Part shown: positions 1 through 9,511 of the stretch, in pieces | Position numbering within the stretch: position 1 is the first letter of the stretch | Layout of the letters: the number at the start of each line of letters is the position of its first letter | From: Chitinophagaceae bacterium | GTDB taxonomy: Bacteria > Bacteroidota > Bacteroidia > Cytophagales > Cytophagaceae | Direction of reading: 5' to 3' | Length of the DNA stretch: 33,473 nt | Assembly: GCA_028288365.1 (NCBI GenBank) | Contig: JAQBNU010000054.1 | Span: 1 to 33,473, forward strand | Notes under the pieces: generated by a model | Told to the model about the DNA's origin: nothing | Databases searched by the model: none | The model's input: only the letters and a program-made list of their open reading frames with translations | Made by a program: the position numbers and the translations under genes

Positions 1-17
1 TTTAATTATGTATGGTA

Positions 18-1274
18 TTAATTTTTTTCTGTTATCTGTTTTATATGTTGGAGATGCATGCAACGCTTCTGTTGATTTTGTTGATATGGTGTATGTGGTT
101 GATATGATTCAACGTGTTCATTATAACCAGTAGTCACCACTTCTTCACATGTGATCTTTTTTTGATTAAATTTAATGGGTGATTGTTCACCGGAAGAAAT
201 CTCTAAAGATTCGGTATGACTTACATCTCGTTGAAAATAGATGTGCAACTCCGGAGAAATGTATCCCACTTTGCGTTTGATGTCCCAAATGCTTTCACCA
301 GAACCTCTTCGTTGATCGAACAAATAAATTTCATTGCTATAGGCTTGCGGATTATCTCCGTTGATCAAACTCAGCAACGTAGATTTACCAGCACCATTGT
401 GACCGATAAGCGCCCATTGCTCTCCCTTCCTTACTTCCCAATTGATGTGATCGAGTATGAGTTTATCTCCATAACAGACCGTAACATCTTTCATGCCTAC
501 TGCTACAGCAAAATCCTCTTCCTCCGGAAAGCCCAATAGACTAAACACATCATCGTTGATCGTTTTTATTTCTTGTTCTTTTTTTATTTCAGCAAAATGA
601 AAACTTTCTCTTATATCAAATTGTTTTACACGTCCGGCTTCCAATTCCAATACATGACTCATCGATAACGGTATTTCATTGTAACCGGTAATGAGCACAA
701 CAAGAATATCTTCCGCTATCAATTGCTGAACAATTTCATGCAGCAATTGCCGCGAATGAACATCTAATCCTATAAATGGATTGTCTAACACTAACAATTG
801 AGCTTCTTGCAATAAGGCGACTGCCAGTTGCACACGTTTGCCTTCACCATTGGACAAAAGTGTCAAGCGGCTTTCCAAAAGATGTCCTATTTGTAATAAC
901 GAAATCCACTTTTTAAAATCGCTTAGCAAAGCCTCATTATGCTTTCCTGTTTTCTCCAACAGTTGTTTAACCGTAGGCGAATCATCTGCGACATTGCTAT
1001 CGTAACGTTGTTGGTAATAGGAACGAGTAGAAGACAAATAACGAAAGTCATGTTGCTGAGGAATAAAAATACGTTTGAGTGCAGAAGAACTAAAAGCCAT
1101 TTCACCTTCAGAGGACGACCATTGTCCGGCAATGATTTTACCTAGTGTTGTTTTGCCACTTCCTGAGGCACCAACAATGGCAAGCGATTCACCCTTGTTC
1201 AATTGGAAAGAAATATGATCAAGAATACTTTTGTCTTCGACAACGACGGAAATATTTTTTGCTTCGAGCAACAT
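18..1274 (-). CDS. Double ABC-ATPase, ModF-like, with truncated second domain
   Basis: The protein has two fused ATP-binding cassettes and no membrane segments, the layout of soluble ModF/PhrA-type ATPases. The first cassette is complete: Walker A GASGSGKTT at residues 35-43, signature LSNGE at 140-144 and Walker B LLVLD at 160-164. The residue after Walker B is Asn165 where a catalytic Glu is usual. The second cassette has Walker A GHNGAGKST at 291-299 and a Q-loop region near 338-345. A stop then falls after residue 418, before any second signature or Walker B. Relatives are, from memory, about 480-490 residues. A run of seven T at 22-28, next to the stop, is a possible frameshift site, but I could not see a convincing continuation before the window edge. 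It lies downstream of the atpC terminator, so it probably has its own promoter. The substrate is unknown. The double-ABC call is secure; the ModF likeness is moderate. Confidence 0.75.
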   Translation of the reverse strand: MLLEAKNISVVVEDKSILDHISFQLNKGESLAIVGASGSGKTTLGKIIAGQWSSSEGEMAFSSSALKRIFIPQQHDFRYLSSTRSYYQQRYDSNVADDSPTVKQLLEKTGKHNEALLSDFKKWISLLQIGHLLESRLTLLSNGEGKRVQLAVALLQEAQLLVLDNPFIGLDVHSRQLLHEIVQQLIAEDILVVLITGYNEIPLSMSHVLELEAGRVKQFDIRESFHFAEIKKEQEIKTINDDVFSLLGFPEEEDFAVAVGMKDVTVCYGDKLILDHINWEVRKGEQWALIGHNGAGKSTLLSLINGDNPQAYSNEIYLFDQRRGSGESIWDIKRKVGYISPELHIYFQRDVSHTESLEISSGEQSPIKFNQKKITCEEVVTTGYNEHVESYQPHTPYQQNQQKRCMHLQHIKQITEKN

Positions 1275-1318
1275 GAGAATGAATGTGTGAACTGTGCTTA
1301 TCGATTACTATAAAAAAC

Positions 1319-1352
1319 AAAAGCCTCGCCGTAAAACTACGACAAGGCTTTT
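1319..1352 (-). terminator. Rho-independent terminator of the atpDC operon
   Basis: A 14-bp stem (arms 1319-1332 and 1339-1352) encloses a 6-base loop just past the atpC stop. Read on the minus strand, its two imperfect positions become U-G wobbles and the stem is followed by a T-rich tail. On the plus strand the same positions would be C-A mismatches. The structure therefore serves minus-strand transcription, ending the atpDC message. Confidence 0.85.
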
Positions 1353-1369
1353 AAATGACTACAAGAAAG

Positions 1370-1621
1370 TTAAGCCGTAACAGCTTCAGCCAATACAACT
1401 ACTTTGTTGTTCAATACTTCTACTACACCGCCATCTATTGTGAAATATTTTTCAGAGTTGTTGGCTTCTACCAATTTCAACTCTCCATTACCCAAAGTTG
1501 AAATAATAGCTGCGTGATTTTGATGTACTTCAAAAGCACCGGCTGCACCAGGAAGATTGACATACTTCACTTCGCCACTGTATACTTTTTTATCGGGTGT
1601 TAAGATATCTAACTGTAACAT
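1370..1621 (-). CDS. atpC: F1 ATP synthase epsilon subunit (short form)
   Basis: This is the epsilon subunit of the F1 rotor stalk, which links gamma to the c-ring and can restrain ATP hydrolysis. At 83 residues it covers only the N-terminal beta-sandwich, opening MLQLDILTPDKKVYSGEV and containing the GAFEVHQNHAAIISTL and FTIDGGVVEV signatures. The C-terminal two-helix domain, which brings most bacterial epsilons to about 130-140 residues, is absent. There is no sign of a frameshift: the gene ends cleanly and a terminator follows. As I recall, short epsilons are usual in Bacteroidota. It lies 57 bases downstream of atpD on the same strand and is co-transcribed with it. No other atp genes are in the window. 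Confidence 0.95.
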   Translation of the reverse strand: MLQLDILTPDKKVYSGEVKYVNLPGAAGAFEVHQNHAAIISTLGNGELKLVEANNSEKYFTIDGGVVEVLNNKVVVLAEAVTA

Positions 1622-1678
1622 GTTACCCTTTTATAAGATGAAAGAAGAACAAGGACTTTTGTCCTTGTTCTATTATAA

Positions 1679-3273
<1,595 letters not shown>

Positions 3274-3354
3274 CATTTTAAAGGCAGTTGTCAGTGATCC
3301 TTTGTTAGTAAAGTTATATGGCCTACATCTAATTGAAAAACAGACCGCTACTAT

Positions 3355-3402
3355 TAAAAAATACCACATTTAAAGTATTCTTTCTATGCTTTTCAAATGT
3401 GG
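3355..3402 (-). terminator. Possible terminator of the histidine kinase gene
   Basis: Arms ccacattt (3364-3371) and aaatgtgg (3395-3402) pair with extra weaker pairs inside. On the minus strand the stem is followed by a T-rich stretch (complement of 3355-3363). It lies between the kinase stop and the atpD promoter, where a terminator is expected. The loop is long (about 23 bases before inner pairing), so the call is moderate. Confidence 0.45.
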
Positions 3403-3465
3403 GAAACTCTACAAAAAATATTCTCCTACAACACAAGATTTTTTCTTTATGAAACGAACCATCAA

Positions 3466-4647
3466 TTACTGACTGCCGTCTGCGGTATTCAATTCTATCC
3501 TGAATGTTGTTCCTTTTCCCGGTGCGGAATGCAGTACGTGGATTTTACCTCCGTGGTACTCTTCAATGATCCTTTTGACAAGTGTTAAGCCTAAACCCCA
3601 GCCTCTGGACTTCGTCGTATAACCAGGCTTAAAGATGCGTTTGTATTCCGAGCGACTCATCCCTTTGCCGCTGTCTTTGATATCAATGATGATTTTTTTG
3701 TTCAGCTGATGAATGTGAAGCAACAGCTCTCCTTCTCCTTCCATGGCATCTACGGCGTTCTTGACAAGATTTTCTATTGCCCAACCAAACAAAGACGTAT
3801 TGATGCTGGCCGTCAATGCCGATGAATCGGACTGAATGTCAATGCTGACTTTTGCAGAAATTCTTCTTCTCAGGTAATCAATAAGCCCACGGATGACTTC
3901 ATCGATGCGCTCTTCCTTCAATGCTGGCTTAGAACCAATATTTGAGAAACGAGCAGTAATGGTTTCCAATCGATCCACGTCTTTGGTTAATTCTTCCCCC
4001 ATCGAATCTCCTTCTAGACGAGGATCACTTTTGATGATCTCCGTCCAGGCCATGAGCGATGAAAGCGGCGTCCCTAGCTGGTGTGCGGTTTCTTTTGCCA
4101 GTCCTACCCATACTCTGTTTTGCTCAGCTCTTCGCGACGAACTAAAGGCGAGGTAAGCAATCAACATAAAAATACCAATGACAGATAATTGTACGAAAGG
4201 ATAATATTGCAACTGCGCCAATACCCATGAATTCTTATAATAGATGTAATTGGTCACTACACCGAGGTAACTGATTTCAATGCGCGGATGAATCTCCTGC
4301 ATTTCCTGGATTTGCTCCTTTAAAAAATCATCTTTCTTTTTTCCCGAAAGTCTCTGGGCGAGATCGATATTTTTATAACTGATGGGATCACTCTGATCAT
4401 CGGTCAGGATAACAGGAATGGTGTGATTTGCACCGATGATTTCCTGAAAAAGGAAGGTCATGTTACCCCCAGTTTCAGAATCCGTAATGGCTTGCAAACC
4501 CTTGGCATATAAGCCAATCTGACGCTTCTCTCCGTCTGCCAACACCTTCACCAGACGATTGGTATACCATAAGGAACCCAGTGCTATAACCAGCGCTGAG
4601 ACTACTAAAATGATCTTCCAAACCGACTTGTTCTCGTAAATATCCAT
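3466..4647 (-). CDS. Orphan membrane sensor histidine kinase
   Basis: This is a two-component sensor kinase of 393 residues. Transmembrane segments at about 9-28 and 150-168 flank an extracytoplasmic region of about 120 residues that should be the sensor. A DHp helix with His189 in the motif KETAHQLGTPLSSL follows directly, without an obvious HAMP domain. The HATPase domain has the N box with Asn297 (NLVKNAVDAM), the G1 box DSGKGM at 325-330 and the G2 box GWGLGLTLVKRI at 349-360. The H box reads HQLGTP rather than the commoner HELRTP. No response regulator is adjacent: hemA diverges on one side and atpD lies on the other. The partner and signal are therefore unknown. The start at 4647 is the first ATG in the frame and gives a sensible N-terminus. 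Confidence 0.9.
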   Translation of the reverse strand: MDIYENKSVWKIILVVSALVIALGSLWYTNRLVKVLADGEKRQIGLYAKGLQAITDSETGGNMTFLFQEIIGANHTIPVILTDDQSDPISYKNIDLAQRLSGKKKDDFLKEQIQEMQEIHPRIEISYLGVVTNYIYYKNSWVLAQLQYYPFVQLSVIGIFMLIAYLAFSSSRRAEQNRVWVGLAKETAHQLGTPLSSLMAWTEIIKSDPRLEGDSMGEELTKDVDRLETITARFSNIGSKPALKEERIDEVIRGLIDYLRRRISAKVSIDIQSDSSALTASINTSLFGWAIENLVKNAVDAMEGEGELLLHIHQLNKKIIIDIKDSGKGMSRSEYKRIFKPGYTTKSRGWGLGLTLVKRIIEEYHGGKIHVLHSAPGKGTTFRIELNTADGSQ

Positions 4648-4721
4648 TTTCTGCTTAATCTGAAACCATTTTAAATTGATGAATTTATTACTTTTTATTC
4701 CATTATTTAACGATTAGGTTG

Positions 4722-4729
4722 TATTTTTG
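4722..4729 (+). promoter_or_regulatory. Candidate -7 element of hemA
   Basis: TATTTTTG matches TAnnTTTG and lies 15 bases before the ATG at 4745. I see no convincing TTG/TTTG element at the usual 19-23 base distance upstream, so this is a weak call. If it is real, the leader is only about 9 bases and translation must begin at 4745 rather than at the in-frame TTG at 4727. Confidence 0.35.
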
Positions 4730-4744
4730 ATCCCACGAATCGCC

Positions 4745-6019
4745 ATGATCTCAAATTTCAAACTCATCAGTTTATCGTATAAAAAAGCCCCTGTAGCAAT
4801 ACGGGAAAAAATGGCTTTGAACGAACAAGAGTGCAAAGACCTTATGCTGCGCATAAAGGATGCATTTGATGCGTCAGAACTTTTAGTATTGTCAACCTGC
4901 AACCGCACAGAAATCTATTATGCAGCAGCAGATGATCTTTCTGAAAGCATCATCAAATTGATGGTTGCACAAAAAGGGTTGGCAAACAGTGAAGAGCTCA
5001 TTCCTTTGTTTGAATGTTTCACGGATCATGAAGAAGCCATTGTGCATTTGTTCCGTGTAGCGATAGGTCTTGAATCACAAGTGGTGGGAGATGTACAAAT
5101 CACCAACCAGGTGAAACACGCTTACCAATGGTCTGCCGATCAAAACATGGCGGGACCTTTTATTCATCGATTACTACACACCATTTTCTTCACCAATAAA
5201 AAAGTAGTGCAGGAAACAGAGTTCCGCGATGGCGCAGCTTCTGTGTCTTATGCTACGGTAGAATTGGCAGAAGAATTATTAGAAAGCATGCATCAACCTA
5301 CGGTGTTGATAGTAGGTGTAGGAGAAATGGGAGCCGATGTGGCACGCAACATGGTCAACTCATCTTTGAAAAATGTTTTTATTACGAATCGCACAGAAGC
5401 CAAAGCACAAGCGCTGGCTGACGAGTGTGGATTTCAATTCCTTGCTTTTGATCAATTGCAGGAAGGCATTAAAAAAGCAGACCTGGTAATCAGTTCTGTG
5501 GCATTGCCTGAACCGTTGATTAAAAAAGCGGATCTTGAACAATTGAACATTGTTACCTATAAATATTTTGTAGACATCTCTGTACCTCGTTCTATCGCAG
5601 CAGATGTGGAGCAAATACCCGGTGTGATTTTGTACGGCATTGACACGTTACAAAATCGTTCGCAGGAAGCCATCGAAAAAAGGCATCGTTCTATTCCTCA
5701 TGTAGAAAGTATCATACTGGATGCCGTAGAAGAATTGAAAGAGTGGTCAAAAGAAATGGTTGTTTCTCCTACCATACAAAAATTAAAAAATGCGCTGGAG
5801 CAAATTCGCAAAGAAGAAGTTTCCAGACATTTGAAATCATTGAACGATGACGAAGCCAAACGTATAGAAGAAATCACACGCAACATGATGCAGAAAATTA
5901 TCAAGTTGCCGGTTCTTCAACTCAAAGCCGCCTGCAAGCGTGGTGAAGCCGAGACATTGATCGATGTATTGAATGACTTGTTTAATCTTGAGAAAGAAGC
6001 TCAGGATCATTCCGCATAA
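4745..6019 (+). CDS. hemA: Glutamyl-tRNA reductase
   Basis: This enzyme reduces glutamyl-tRNA to glutamate-1-semialdehyde with NADPH, the first committed step of C5-pathway tetrapyrrole synthesis. It has 424 residues. The catalytic Cys52 lies in STCNRTEIYY (residues 50-59). The GLESQVVGDVQITNQVK block follows at about 108-123, and the Rossmann motif GVGEMG at 190-195. ADLVISSVALPEPLI and FVDISVPRSI complete the NADPH domain, and a helical dimerisation domain ends the protein. The ATG at 4745 is preferred over the in-frame TTG at 4727. The gene is divergent from the sensor kinase and is followed after 10 bases by the first WG-repeat gene. hemC, hemB and hemL are not in the window. Confidence 0.97.
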   Translation: MISNFKLISLSYKKAPVAIREKMALNEQECKDLMLRIKDAFDASELLVLSTCNRTEIYYAAADDLSESIIKLMVAQKGLANSEELIPLFECFTDHEEAIVHLFRVAIGLESQVVGDVQITNQVKHAYQWSADQNMAGPFIHRLLHTIFFTNKKVVQETEFRDGAASVSYATVELAEELLESMHQPTVLIVGVGEMGADVARNMVNSSLKNVFITNRTEAKAQALADECGFQFLAFDQLQEGIKKADLVISSVALPEPLIKKADLEQLNIVTYKYFVDISVPRSIAADVEQIPGVILYGIDTLQNRSQEAIEKRHRSIPHVESIILDAVEELKEWSKEMVVSPTIQKLKNALEQIRKEEVSRHLKSLNDDEAKRIEEITRNMMQKIIKLPVLQLKAACKRGEAETLIDVLNDLFNLEKEAQDHSA

Positions 6020-6029
6020 ATTGCCACCT

Positions 6030-7448
6030 ATGGCTATTTTTATTCGCTCCTTCTCTATTTTTATTTTCACACTCTTTATAGGCGCCTCATCGCATGCTCA
6101 ATCTGTTGTTTCATGCAGTACTTGTGAAAGCGTTTTATTAAAAACAGAACTCCTTAAAAATAATTTATCTCCGCAACAAGTATTCAAATGTCCTCTTCGA
6201 CTGAATAATCTAAGTGTCGTTTACAAGTGGGGCATTAGCGATAGCAAAGGAAATGTACTCGTACCACCGAACTGGGATTCTATTGGATGCATTGCCAATA
6301 ACCTGGCAGAAGTTTTTCAATACATTCCTCAAAGAAAAAAAGCCCCATTGAAAGCGGGTTTGATTTCCCTTCAACAAAAAACTATTCTTCCTTTTTCTTT
6401 TCGATCGATTCATGTGCTTGCCGGAGCGTATTACAGCGCCAATACCAATAAAGGTTTTCAATTGTGGAAAGCAGGCAAAGGCTTCTTGTCTCCTTTATTG
6501 TACGATAGCATTGTCACGACACCTTCACACATTTGCTTGTATACAGAAGGATTTTGTCATCGACTGGACAGCGCAGCAGGAAAGATTGTACAAGGTCCCT
6601 ACAAAGAGTGGCACAAAACAGCTGCGGGACAAATGTATCCTATACTTTATGATACACTTTATATCTACCGCAATGGAGACGCTGCATTGACAGCTGTTGC
6701 TGCAGACTCTGTCGTTGCTTCGAATAAAGGTGATGAAGTTTTTCTGTATAGAAACAATCATAAAGTAGCGCATCGGTTTGAACCTTCCAACGTTTTATCC
6801 ATTGCAGCCGTTGCTCCGATTCATCCTGAATCCATCAGTATTTTGCAAGACAGCACATTGATCAGAATAAAATTCCGAACACAAGCAGACAGTCTGGTGT
6901 TGGTGGATGATTGGTTTTTATACCAACGTAAAAAACTTTGGGGCTATGGCGACACACTCGGCAACATCGGCATTGGCGCACAATACGAAGAGTTGAGGTA
7001 TAAACACAACAATCGTTTTGCGATGAAGTTTAGAGGTAAATGGGGATTTTTGGACGAACGTGAAAATTTTATTTTGCAACCCTATTACGATGAAGTAGGT
7101 GATTTTCTATTTGCCGGTGCATGGATCAAACAAGGAAAGAAATACAACTTCGTCGACCTACAAGGAAAAATATTAAATAGCAATTGGTACGATAACATTA
7201 TACTGACAGCCGGTAATAATTATCAGGTGCAGTTAAAAGGGAAAACAGGATTGGTCAGTAAAGACGGAAGAGAAATCATTGGCACGCGCTATTTACAAGT
7301 ATTAGATTTTGGTGGAGGTTCCTGCCTTACACAAACAGAAGATAAAAAATGGTTCCTGATGGACTATGCTGAAAATAGAATTTCCAAATTCCCCTACTCC
7401 AGCGTGAAGTACTTGTCCAAAAGCAAAGTCTACGTATTGACGAAGTAA
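6030..7448 (+). CDS. Secreted WG-repeat protein 1
   Basis: This protein has 472 residues and no known activity. A signal peptide opens it (MAIFIRSFSIFIFTLFIGASSHAQ), so it is exported. The rest contains WG (KWG) repeats, units of about 30-45 residues typified by KWGFxDxxxxFILQPYYDEV. Clear units begin near VYKWGISDSKGNVLVPP, LWGYGDTLGNI and KWGFLDERENF, and the middle is more diverged. The start at the ATG at 6030 gives a clean signal peptide; the frame is open from 5973, but that part lies inside hemA. It begins 10 bases after hemA and ends 7 bases before a second WG-repeat gene, so the three are probably co-transcribed. WG repeats are thought to mediate protein contacts; a role in haem synthesis is not implied by position alone. 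Confidence 0.85.
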   Translation: MAIFIRSFSIFIFTLFIGASSHAQSVVSCSTCESVLLKTELLKNNLSPQQVFKCPLRLNNLSVVYKWGISDSKGNVLVPPNWDSIGCIANNLAEVFQYIPQRKKAPLKAGLISLQQKTILPFSFRSIHVLAGAYYSANTNKGFQLWKAGKGFLSPLLYDSIVTTPSHICLYTEGFCHRLDSAAGKIVQGPYKEWHKTAAGQMYPILYDTLYIYRNGDAALTAVAADSVVASNKGDEVFLYRNNHKVAHRFEPSNVLSIAAVAPIHPESISILQDSTLIRIKFRTQADSLVLVDDWFLYQRKKLWGYGDTLGNIGIGAQYEELRYKHNNRFAMKFRGKWGFLDERENFILQPYYDEVGDFLFAGAWIKQGKKYNFVDLQGKILNSNWYDNIILTAGNNYQVQLKGKTGLVSKDGREIIGTRYLQVLDFGGGSCLTQTEDKKWFLMDYAENRISKFPYSSVKYLSKSKVYVLTK

Positions 7449-7455
7449 ATTCCGA

Positions 7456-9426
7456 ATGTCCACTGTTGTTAAAATTTTCCTGTTCTTTTTTTTGATGCCT
7501 TTGCTGCATGCACAACATGCGTTGCATGAAGGATTGTACGCAGACAAAACACCTGGCACTTATACTTGGGGATTTAAAAACAAAAAAGAGAAATGGGAAA
7601 TCAAACCACAGTTTGACAGTGTATACCATTACTTTGAATTTGGCAAAGCCATCGTCGGTAAAAATAAAAAATACGGAGTAATTGATCTCAGTGGCAAAAC
7701 GATCATTCCTTTTATTCACGAAGAAATTCTTCCACAGGTCAAACATCTTTTCCCTGTTCGTTCCAATCAAGGCAAGTGGGGATTTCTAACTACCGACGGA
7801 GAACAGGTGTTTCCAGCCTTGTACGACAACTTCCGTCTGGCTTACAAAGACAAACATTTGTTGTTGCAAAAAGATTTACGTTGGGGTATTTATTCTTTTC
7901 ATAACAAAGAGTTGATTGCCCCTACCTACAAACAGATTCTTCCTGTCACTCATAAATCTTATCGTTCACTTCCTTTTGCCGGATGGCAGGTACTTGGAAA
8001 CAATGGTGAGGTATTGGCTACAGCCGATGCAGACACCTTGCGTATACTGAACAATACACTGCTCTGCTATACCATTCAAGGCAAAAAAGGTATACGTTCA
8101 TTTCAACGCGAATTGTGCGCCGCGCAATTTGAGCAAATCCTTTACGCGCACGATAGCTTATGTTTTGCCAAAAAGAATAATTTCTGGGGTATCGTATCTG
8201 CAAACGGTAAATACATTTTAGACCCACAATTTGAAGATGTCAAGCCCTATGCTAATTATTTTGTTGCCGTGCTCAAATATGGAGAGAAAAAAATCTATAC
8301 CTGGAACCTCAAACCTTTAACACAGGAATCTTTTCTAGACATCGCTGACTCTTCCGGTGGTTTATGGGCGGTACAAAACAACATTGATTTGTGGGGATAC
8401 CTTAATGCTAAAGGCGAATTAAAAATTCCATGTAGCTACAGTAAAGTTGAACCGTTTAAAAATGGTTTAGCTAAAGTAACACTAAACGGTTCTGCTTATT
8501 ACATCAATACTTACGAAGAACAAATCATTGCCCCTTCCGAATGCGCTTATTATGAATCAGGATTTTTAAAAATCGATGCCACCTATCACAAGCACTGGAT
8601 CAAAGGCATGCATGAGTATGAAGACCTTGATATTTTATCGGATGATTTTTACCGCATACAATCTAAAACAGGTTACGGTATTCTCAATAAAGAAGGTCAG
8701 CTTATTCTTCCTTGTGAATACAACAGCATAGAACTAAGCAGCGATCGACAATTGTTTATCGCACAAAAGAAAAAAGTATACTACATCTACAATACGTCCG
8801 GCTCTTTGATTGGCAATCCGCATAAACGTTTTGAGCACATGATCGATGCGTCGGAAGGATTAGTCAAAATAAAATATAAAGGAGGTTTAGGCTTTTGTGA
8901 TCTCGAAGATCGCATTATGATTTCTACGCAGTACGATGCTACCGGACTATACCGCAATGGCATTTGTGCCATCAAGCTACGCGGCAAGTGGGGTTACATT
9001 GACAGAGACGAGCGTTTTGTTTTGCAACCTTACTACAACGAACCCGCTACTTTTTATGGTGATGCCGGTATCATCAGAGAAAATAACGATTACCACCTCA
9101 TCAACAGCAAAGGCAAACTGACCATTGAATATCCACTGAGGAATGTCGAGCGAACAGGAGAAGGTTTTTACATTATACAAAACAAAGCCGGTTTGTATGG
9201 ATTGGCCAATGCAGCAGGTAAAGAATTATTTCCAACGAAATATAAAGCGATCAAAGCTTACGAAGGAGGAATTTTTATTGTAACGGATGAAGAATATTCT
9301 GGAGCAATCGATAAGACAGGTAAGATCGTGGTACCGATCAAATACCATACACTTTTTTATGATCCTGCATTGAAGCGCTATACCGGCGGAGTGGTGAAGG
9401 GTTGGGAGACAGTGAAGGTAAATTAG
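7456..9426 (+). CDS. Secreted WG-repeat protein 2
   Basis: The protein has 656 residues with a signal peptide (MSTVVKIFLFFFLMPLLHAQ) followed by WG repeats over almost its whole length. I count about ten to eleven units, for example TYTWGFKNKKEKWEIKPQFD, KYGVIDLSGKTIIPF, KWGFLTTDGEQVFPALYD, FWGIVSANGKYILDPQFE, LWGYLNAKGELKIPCSYS and KWGYIDRDERFVLQPYYN. One unit, at 8971-9041, closely resembles a unit of the preceding gene (7026-7094), so the two are diverged tandem paralogs. No catalytic domain is visible; it is probably a periplasmic or surface beta-rich protein. It starts 7 bases after the previous stop and ends just before a strong bidirectional terminator. Confidence 0.87.
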   Translation: MSTVVKIFLFFFLMPLLHAQHALHEGLYADKTPGTYTWGFKNKKEKWEIKPQFDSVYHYFEFGKAIVGKNKKYGVIDLSGKTIIPFIHEEILPQVKHLFPVRSNQGKWGFLTTDGEQVFPALYDNFRLAYKDKHLLLQKDLRWGIYSFHNKELIAPTYKQILPVTHKSYRSLPFAGWQVLGNNGEVLATADADTLRILNNTLLCYTIQGKKGIRSFQRELCAAQFEQILYAHDSLCFAKKNNFWGIVSANGKYILDPQFEDVKPYANYFVAVLKYGEKKIYTWNLKPLTQESFLDIADSSGGLWAVQNNIDLWGYLNAKGELKIPCSYSKVEPFKNGLAKVTLNGSAYYINTYEEQIIAPSECAYYESGFLKIDATYHKHWIKGMHEYEDLDILSDDFYRIQSKTGYGILNKEGQLILPCEYNSIELSSDRQLFIAQKKKVYYIYNTSGSLIGNPHKRFEHMIDASEGLVKIKYKGGLGFCDLEDRIMISTQYDATGLYRNGICAIKLRGKWGYIDRDERFVLQPYYNEPATFYGDAGIIRENNDYHLINSKGKLTIEYPLRNVERTGEGFYIIQNKAGLYGLANAAGKELFPTKYKAIKAYEGGIFIVTDEEYSGAIDKTGKIVVPIKYHTLFYDPALKRYTGGVVKGWETVKVN

Positions 9427-9504
9427 AGAGATCAGACAAAGTAAAAGAGGTTCGCAATAATTTGCGAACCTCTTTTACTTTCTATCCTTTTTATTCTGAT
9501 CTCT
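9427..9504. terminator. Bidirectional terminator nested in an outer inverted repeat
   Basis: The core is a perfect 20-bp stem (9438-9457 with 9462-9481) and a 4-base loop, lying between the convergent WG-repeat and SDR-like genes. It starts with AAA and ends with TTT on either strand, so it can end transcription from both sides. An outer pair of 10-base arms, agagatcaga (9427-9436) and tctgatctct (9495-9504), encloses it. The outer left arm begins at the base after the WG-gene stop codon. Confidence 0.85.
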
Positions 9505-9511
9505 GATTTCT

